Positions 8,703 through 12,499 of a stretch of 12,499 bases of DNA are shown here, one piece after another (position 1 is the stretch's first letter; every line of letters starts with the position of its first letter). The DNA lies in the NCBI GenBank assembly GCA_018398765.1, contig JAHBMJ010000348.1, positions 37,501-49,999 of the forward strand. The letters are read 5' to 3'. This DNA comes from Chromera velia (lineage: Eukaryota; Sar; Chromeraceae). The translations under genes and the position numbers were made by a program. Below the pieces are notes generated by a model that did no database searches, was not told where the DNA came from, and was given only the letters and a program-made list of their open reading frames with translations.

Positions 8703-9275
8703 CTAGATAAACTGTTTTTCTTTCCTGAGAATTTCCACAGGGCGGAGAGAAATTCCACATAGATTTTCTCCTTCTCTTTTCAGCCGAAGGACGTCGGGGT
8801 TGAAAGAAAGAGACAAAATATATTTATTGCAAAACAACTTTCCGAGAATACATTCATTTTTGATAGAAGAAGAAATATAAAATCTGTGTTTTTTTATCTT
8901 CCCTTCTATGTTTACCCATAGAGAGACGGACCCTTTATTTCCCAATTCTTGTCCCCCTTCCCCTTTTATAGTCAGTGGAATTCTTTGTACAGTCAAACCT
9001 GGTATTTCTTTCCTGAGACATCAAAAGACTTTTGTGTGCAATAAAGAGACTTTGGCCTCCATGTCAATAAGAGCAACTGTAGAAGGAGTTTCTTCTTTAG
9101 AAAGAGAAATGAAGAGTCCTACACCTGGTGAAGAAAGTCTGATATGAGCAATGCGAGCAGAAGGAAGGGGTGAAGGGTCGGGTTGTTTCCAGTCCTCTTT
9201 CATTTGAGGCTTTTTGTTCGTGTGCAGTTGCCTTGGAACTGCACACGCCTCAGTGTTTTTGTCCTTGGTTTTAGT
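8703..9275 (-). pseudogene. Aspartic protease domain of pol, active site altered
   Basis: The retropepsin-type active-site region reads ALIDMEAKVSLL near 9075-9040, where the family has ALID[ST]GA.VSLL. The catalytic Asp is present, but the following Thr/Ser-Gly is Met-Glu; ATG and GAG are each one transition from ACG and GGG. A C-terminal ILGKLF motif near 8845 matches the ILG-x-DF flap-end motif of Ty3/Gypsy proteases. In-frame TGA at 9021-9023 falls 13 codons after the Asp, and TAG at 8703-8705 ends the segment. The enzyme would have processed Gag and Pol in the particle; here it is dead. Confidence 0.8.
9219..9247 (-). promoter_or_regulatory. Perfect hairpin at the gag-pol junction, candidate frameshift stimulator
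   Basis: Arms 9219-9229 and 9237-9247 are exact reverse complements (11 bp, CGTGTGCAGTT and AACTGCACACG) with a 7-base loop. In the sense RNA the stem starts two bases after the gag-frame UGA at 9252-9250 and lies inside the pol frame. The A-rich stretch ACAAAAACAC precedes the UGA. The pol frame is +1 relative to gag. The position resembles stimulators of +1 shifts at UGA, such as in antizyme mRNAs. The role is inferred. Confidence 0.55.
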
Positions 9276-9627
9276 TCACCGGAATGGCATTCGTATGGGT
9301 TGCCAGTCGAGGCGGAGGTTGGGGAATGGTGTGATTCGGTCTCATCGGCTTCGACATCAAGAATGGGGTTCGAGGCGCTGGTGGATTCATATACGGTCGA
9401 TTCTATGGCTGAGGTGGGTGTCTATTGGGAAGGAAGGGGCGGTATGTTTGGTAAGGTCTGAGTGTCCTACCACTGTTTCCTTCAAATTTTCTCGGTGGTC
9501 CTCGCATTGGTCCTCCCCATCCATTTGTGTCCCTTTGATCCTTGTCTGTGTTTTGAATGTACTGTTCCCTTCCTCTCCGATCTCTTTCTGTTCTTTCAGC
9601 TGCCATCTCATCGTTTCTCTTGATTTG

Positions 9628-9735
9628 GCATACATCTCTGATATGTCCTTTCTTGTGACAATAGTTACATTCTATCTCGGGTGGAAGTGTGCATCCATTC
9701 ATAGTGTGTGTCCTGGTCCCTGCACATTTGGTACA
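9628..9735 (-). other. Two zinc knuckles of the Gag nucleocapsid
   Basis: The first is CTKCAGTRTHTMNGC, a Cys-X2-Cys-X5-His-X4-Cys variant with one residue more than usual. The second is CNYCHKKGHIRDVC, the canonical Cys-X2-Cys-X4-His-X4-Cys. Seven residues separate them. They bind the element's RNA during packaging. Confidence 0.85.
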
Positions 9736-10864
9736 CTGTGCCCTTGACTGCAGTATTTCGTGTGCGATGTTTACAACGTTCACTACAGAGGTTCCTTGTG
9801 GGACATCTTGCATGGGTACGTCATCACTGTCTGGGTAGGTGATTTCCAATCTTTCTCTCGGGGGTCCCGTCCTTCCTATTTTTGCACTGGAAACAGAGAC
9901 CTAATATGTTGCTGGAGTTACAGAAGAGTATTTCTTTGCATCTAAGAGAAGTTCTTGAAACGAAGAGTAATCTTTTGTTCTCAGTGCAACTCTCACTGTC
10001 TCGTTAACAACTCTTTTCACGAAGTGTTTAGTAACAGTTGACGCATCTATGTCCTTTCCGCTCTCACTACATAGATTTTGATACCTGTTTGCATAATCTT
10101 CCAGTGACTCAGTAACTTTCTGTTTGAGGGAAAAAAGCTTTTCTTCTGCTGAGTCTTGATCTGCTTCTGTTAATTTGTATTCGTTCAGGAAGAGGTTTGT
10201 GAGCTGCGCAAGGGAGCTGATGAGAAGTAACTTCCCAAGAGGAAGTTGATCGTACCAGCTTTTGGCTCTACCTGCGAGTGTGGAGGGAAAGTACATGTTT
10301 CTGAAGTCGAAGAAATTCCACTGCATCCGATTGTAGAGATGAATTATCCTCCCCCAATATGCCCTTGTTTGTGTTCGATCTCCCGAGAAGGAAGGAAGGT
10401 CTACTTTCACTTTTGGTATGTCTCTTGTAGGCCGCGATTCGGTATGTGCTCTTGGGGAGAGACGATGTCTAGTGGGAGTCTCGGGGATATCGGGAGAGTA
10501 ATTGGTATCCATACGCACAGGGACGACATTCTTTTGTCCATCCAACCTGAAGATAAATCCCTGAGTCTGCAGGTCTCTGAGGAATTAGGGGTCAATGATA
10601 CTGAGCACTGACTGAGGCGGGGGTCCCCTTGGAGGCTGGTCGTTGTGTCTGGAGGCCCCCTGTTGTTCTCTTTCGTTCATCGGTACTTCTTGTACTTCTT
10701 CTTCTTCTTCTTCTGGGTTGGGGTTTGCTGGTGCTGCTACTCCCATCTGGACGTCGCGATGTTCAGCCTGAGGATTTTGTCCTACTGCTTCTCCATCTGC
10801 ATGTAGATCCTCGTTCTGGTTGGCGTTGGGTTGGGCTGGGTCTGGAGGAGCAGCAAGTGAGAGA

Positions 10865-11000
10865 GCAGCCTTGGCTTTAGCTTTGGCTTTGCCTTTAGCT
10901 TTAGCTTTAGTTTTCGGTTTGGAAGCGGCGGCCTTTGCGAGACCTTTTGCCTTTGCCTTTGCTACAGCGTTTGCTAGAGCTTTTGCCTTCGCTTTTGCCA
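10865..11000 (-). repeat. Six-base coding repeats encoding Ala-Lys
   Basis: The sense strand repeats GCTAAA/GCCAAA-type hexamers, giving runs such as KAKAKA at the Gag N-terminus. The hexamers are imperfect and interrupted. Slippage probably lengthens and shortens this tract. Confidence 0.8.
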
Positions 11001-11048
11001 GCCTGGTGTTGTGCACGGGCATCGTAATTCTATTGAAAGGGATCGGAA

Positions 11049-11579
11049 TCAATCAAAATACGGCCAGACCCACCTACTGTTAGACACAAGGTAAGGGGGA
11101 AGCTGTAGGTGTTGAATGCAGATGAATTTCTCTTGGGGGGTGGTATCAAAGCCGAGAGCCTTCAGACCGAGAGAGGACTGTCGGTTGTGGGCCCAGACTT
11201 GATAGCTGTACTGGTCTAACAAGAAGACGCTTAAGTTTTGTGGGTTACTTACAAAGGCAGCGTTCCTTTCGAGGGCTTCCTTGACAAGGAGGCGGGCTTG
11301 TTCCTCTCTTTCGGAAACTGCTCTATCGGGAGGGGAACCAACAACGGCTTTGAGTACCTTGGTTGTCTGAGCCGTGCTCTGGTCAAAGTTGATGGGTGGT
11401 CTTTTCTGTCTGTTTTCTTGAGTGGGAAGTATTTTGTCGAAGTATAAAGAAAAAGGGGAAGAAAGAAAGAAAATTTGGCAGCGCTTCGCGATGAATTCCT
11501 GTCGGATGAGAAATCTATACAGAGGACAGAAAGGGAGACTTGTCAGCGATTTTGACAGCGTTTCGCGTTCTGGTCCTGT
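11049..11579 (-). pseudogene. ORF0 downstream part: 176-codon open frame without any Met
   Basis: Between TGA at 11580-11582 and TGA at 11049-11051 the minus strand is open for 176 codons with no Met. The last two thirds look protein-coding: a charged helical stretch (VSEREEQARLLVKEALER) and then a mixed hydrophobic segment (FLLDQYSYQVWAHN, ALGFDTTPQEKF). Codon third positions are mostly C, T or G, as in a coding frame. Lacking a start, it must be an internal part of a longer product reached by frameshift or splicing, or be cut off by mutation. It ends 27 bases before the gag ATG and shares the pol frame. No family was recognised. Additional ORFs upstream of gag are known in Ogre-type plant Ty3/Gypsy elements, but no homology is claimed. 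Confidence 0.55.
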
Positions 11580-11601
11580 TCAATCTGTGTTTTGGAGCAA
11601 T

Positions 11602-12021
11602 CTACTCGTCAGTGGATTGGCCAAAGGGGATAGGAGTGAAGGCGTATTCGTGGCTGTTGCTAGGTAGGTGTAGGCGATGGGGTTCGAGAGGCACAAGATC
11701 CAGAGATGTAATTCGTGCACACATATCTGTGAAGTCTCCGATGTAGGAATTCCAGCGAAGAGGGGTAGAGACAGCTAGATCTAGAGGGAGGAGATGATTG
11801 TGGACGAAGAGAGCACGCAGATGTTTGGTCTCGAATGAGAGAAAGTAGCCAAAGTACTTGCCTCTCACAGGTCTCCTGATACCTGGTTTCTTCGCGAGGA
11901 AGAGGGTGGTCTCAGTAGCTTGGATAGAAGCGATTTTGTTCACGTTAAGCCCTAGAGGGGACTTGTTCCTGTTTCTCAGGTCAGATACAGTTGAGGTTCG
12001 ACTCTCACTGGTTATCACCAC
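11602..12021 (-). pseudogene. ORF0 upstream part, unknown function
   Basis: Open frame of 139 codons after a TGA at 12043-12045, ending in TAG 11602-11604. The start shown is GTG; there is no convincing ATG at the beginning. The composition is protein-like, with a basic patch (KKPGIRRPVRGKY) and hydrophobic and His residues, but no domain was recognised. It is in a different frame from the following 11579-11049 segment; that frame lies +1 of this one, the same relation as pol to gag. The two may be parts of one broken gene upstream of gag. The TAG could be a mutated Gln like the other stops. It could also be a chance open frame. Confidence 0.4.
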
Positions 12022-12288
12022 GTGTTCCGGGCTCTTCCGGACTCAGTAGGTCAGAAGAAGCCGGAACGGAAGAATAGAACTAGAATTGGAGTTGAATATA
12101 TCTTTTAATTATTCACTCAGTGTTATTGAAGTCAGTGAAGGTCGGTTTAGATCGCTTCAAGTCAATTCTTCTAGAAGGTAAGTCAACTCGATTTGGGATT
12201 CAATTCTGTTACTCCGAGGTCAAGTTTTTAATCGATTCTTTCTTTTCTTTTTTTTTTCAAAGTTGCATTTTATGCTTGTTTCCTGCAA
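12022..12288. other. 5' leader between LTR and ORF0, non-coding
   Basis: AT-rich, with an A-rich sense run (12238-12258 is T-rich on the plus strand). The region next to the repeat at 12289 should hold the primer-binding site; reading the sense strand from the repeat I see no match to a common tRNA 3' end. A self-priming or unusual primer, decay, or a mis-set LTR boundary are all possible. Confidence 0.5.
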
Positions 12289-12499
12289 AGGTTGCCAATT
12301 GTGAAAGTGTATCAATTGTGTAAGTGTATCATGTTTGACAGACTTTCATTTTTGAAAGTGTATCAAGTTTGACATACTTTGCCTTAACCGATACAGAACC
12401 GATTAATCGGCTTTGTATCGGTGTATCATCAGACTCATTGCTTAACCTTCTATCAATCTATTTTCCATCTTTCTTATTAACTCTATTGCTTTTTTTTTT
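12289..12499 (-). repeat. Right terminal direct repeat (part of 5' LTR)
   Basis: Partner of bases 1-211, about 97% identical. It lies upstream of gag in the sense direction, as expected for a 5' LTR. It keeps CpG at four of the six differing sites where the left copy has TpG or CpA, so the left copy looks the more deaminated at those sites. It is truncated by the window end. Confidence 0.85.
12305..12389. repeat. 17-bp iterons in the right LTR
   Basis: The same five-unit array as at 17-101, with one transition (12368 T against 80 C). It lies in the LTR that would drive transcription of the element. Confidence 0.8.

Larger units (their letters stand above)
5007..9275 (-). pseudogene. pol: pol polyprotein (PR-RT-RNase H-IN-chromodomain), nine in-frame stops
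   Basis: A single reading frame of about 1,420 codons runs from just after a TGA at 9276-9278 to TAA at 5007-5009 with no frameshift. It carries premature stops at 9021 (TGA), 8703 (TAG), 6624 (TAA), 6600 (TGA), 6294 (TAG), 5814 (TAA), 5433 (TAA), 5244 (TGA) and 5238 (TGA), each given by its lower coordinate. Domains in order are protease, RT, RNase H, integrase with HHCC and DD35E, the C-terminal GPY/F-like region, and a chromodomain. It lies in the +1 frame relative to gag and overlaps the gag end by about 25 bases, so it was probably made as a Gag-Pol fusion by frameshifting. This copy cannot make a full Pol under the standard code. Confidence 0.93.
9250..11022 (-). pseudogene. gag: gag: Ala-Lys N-terminus, capsid, two zinc knuckles; in-frame stops
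   Basis: One frame of 590 codons runs from the first ATG (11022) after an upstream stop to TGA 9250-9252. It is interrupted by TAA at codon 146 (10585-10587), TAG at 374 (9901-9903), TAG at 540 (9403-9405) and TAA at 584 (9271-9273). Codons 1-50 are almost pure Ala/Lys. A Pro/Gln/Glu linker with a Glu run follows. The capsid region at about 205-330 has the retrotransposon Gag signature (LAGRAKSWYDQLP, then LFLNEY and YANRYQNLC). Zinc knuckles occupy 430-465, and a Pro/Arg-rich tail follows. Gag forms the particle and packages RNA. It lies just after ORF0 and overlaps pol by about 25 bases. All four internal stops fit CAA/CAG to TAA/TAG. Confidence 0.9.
1..12499 (-). mobile_element. Ty3/Gypsy chromovirus-type LTR retrotransposon, degenerate copy
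   Basis: Order on the minus strand is LTR, ORF0 region, gag with zinc knuckles, protease, reverse transcriptase, RNase H, integrase, chromodomain, ORF3, LTR. The RT-RNase H-integrase order defines Ty3/Gypsy, and a chromodomain after the integrase defines chromoviruses. The two copies of the terminal repeat start 12,288 bp apart; typical chromoviruses are about 5-7 kb, so this one carries several kb of extra sequence, mainly ORF0, the 5006-2842 spacer and ORF3. All three genes carry premature stops. The true outer ends are not visible because both repeat copies touch the window edges, so target-site duplications cannot be checked. No primer-binding site was recognised. Confidence 0.92.

Noticed and set aside
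9214-9747. Plus-strand frame of 177 codons
   Set aside because: Antisense to the gag zinc-knuckle region and the junction hairpin. Gag motifs on the minus strand are decisive.
11141-11153. TGGTATCAAAGCC, like a tRNA-Met primer-binding site
   Set aside because: It is on the plus strand, opposite to the element, and lies inside the coding-like ORF0 frame, far from any LTR edge.
11077-11252. Possible intron in the sense strand (GTAAGT to CTAACAG)
   Set aside because: The stretch between is open and has coding-like codon use, so removal by splicing is not supported without RNA data.

Overview
The window is eukaryotic. It holds one long, decayed LTR retrotransposon of the Ty3/Gypsy superfamily, read entirely on the minus strand. 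Its integrase ends in a chromodomain, so it belongs to, or converged on, the chromoviruses. Host lineage cannot be fixed from the sequence: chromoviruses are known mainly from fungi, plants and vertebrates, with some in protists. No ordinary host gene, tRNA, rRNA or CRISPR array was recognised.

Layout, in transcription order (high to low coordinates). A terminal direct repeat lies at 12289-12499 (5' LTR part) and matches 1-211 (3' LTR part) except for six transitions. A 5' leader is followed by an open but broken region upstream of gag (about 12021-11049, called ORF0 here). Then come gag (11022-9250; Ala-Lys-rich N-terminus, capsid, two zinc knuckles), a +1 frame change with a perfect hairpin at 9219-9247, and pol (9275-5007; protease, reverse transcriptase, RNase H, integrase, chromodomain). 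After pol come a pyrimidine-rich 59-bp tandem array (core 4796-4990), a long non-coding spacer, a block of 17-bp repeats resembling those in the LTR (3027-3094), a third gene of about 562 codons without a recognised family (ORF3, 2841-1153), and the 3' LTR side. Repeat to repeat the unit is 12,288 bp, long for a chromovirus.

Gag, pol and ORF3 each stay in one reading frame throughout but are cut by 15 premature stops. All 15 are TAA, TAG or TGA that a single C-to-T change could make from Gln CAA/CAG or Arg CGA, and no frameshift is needed inside any of the three genes. This points to cytosine deamination (methylation-driven or RIP-like) of a once-active element; codon reassignment is a weaker alternative. 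The protease D-T/S-G triplet is also lost, so this copy cannot be autonomous.

The unusual parts are ORF3, its upstream block of LTR-type 17-bp repeats, ORF0, and the gag/pol junction with a UGA followed two bases later by a strong hairpin.
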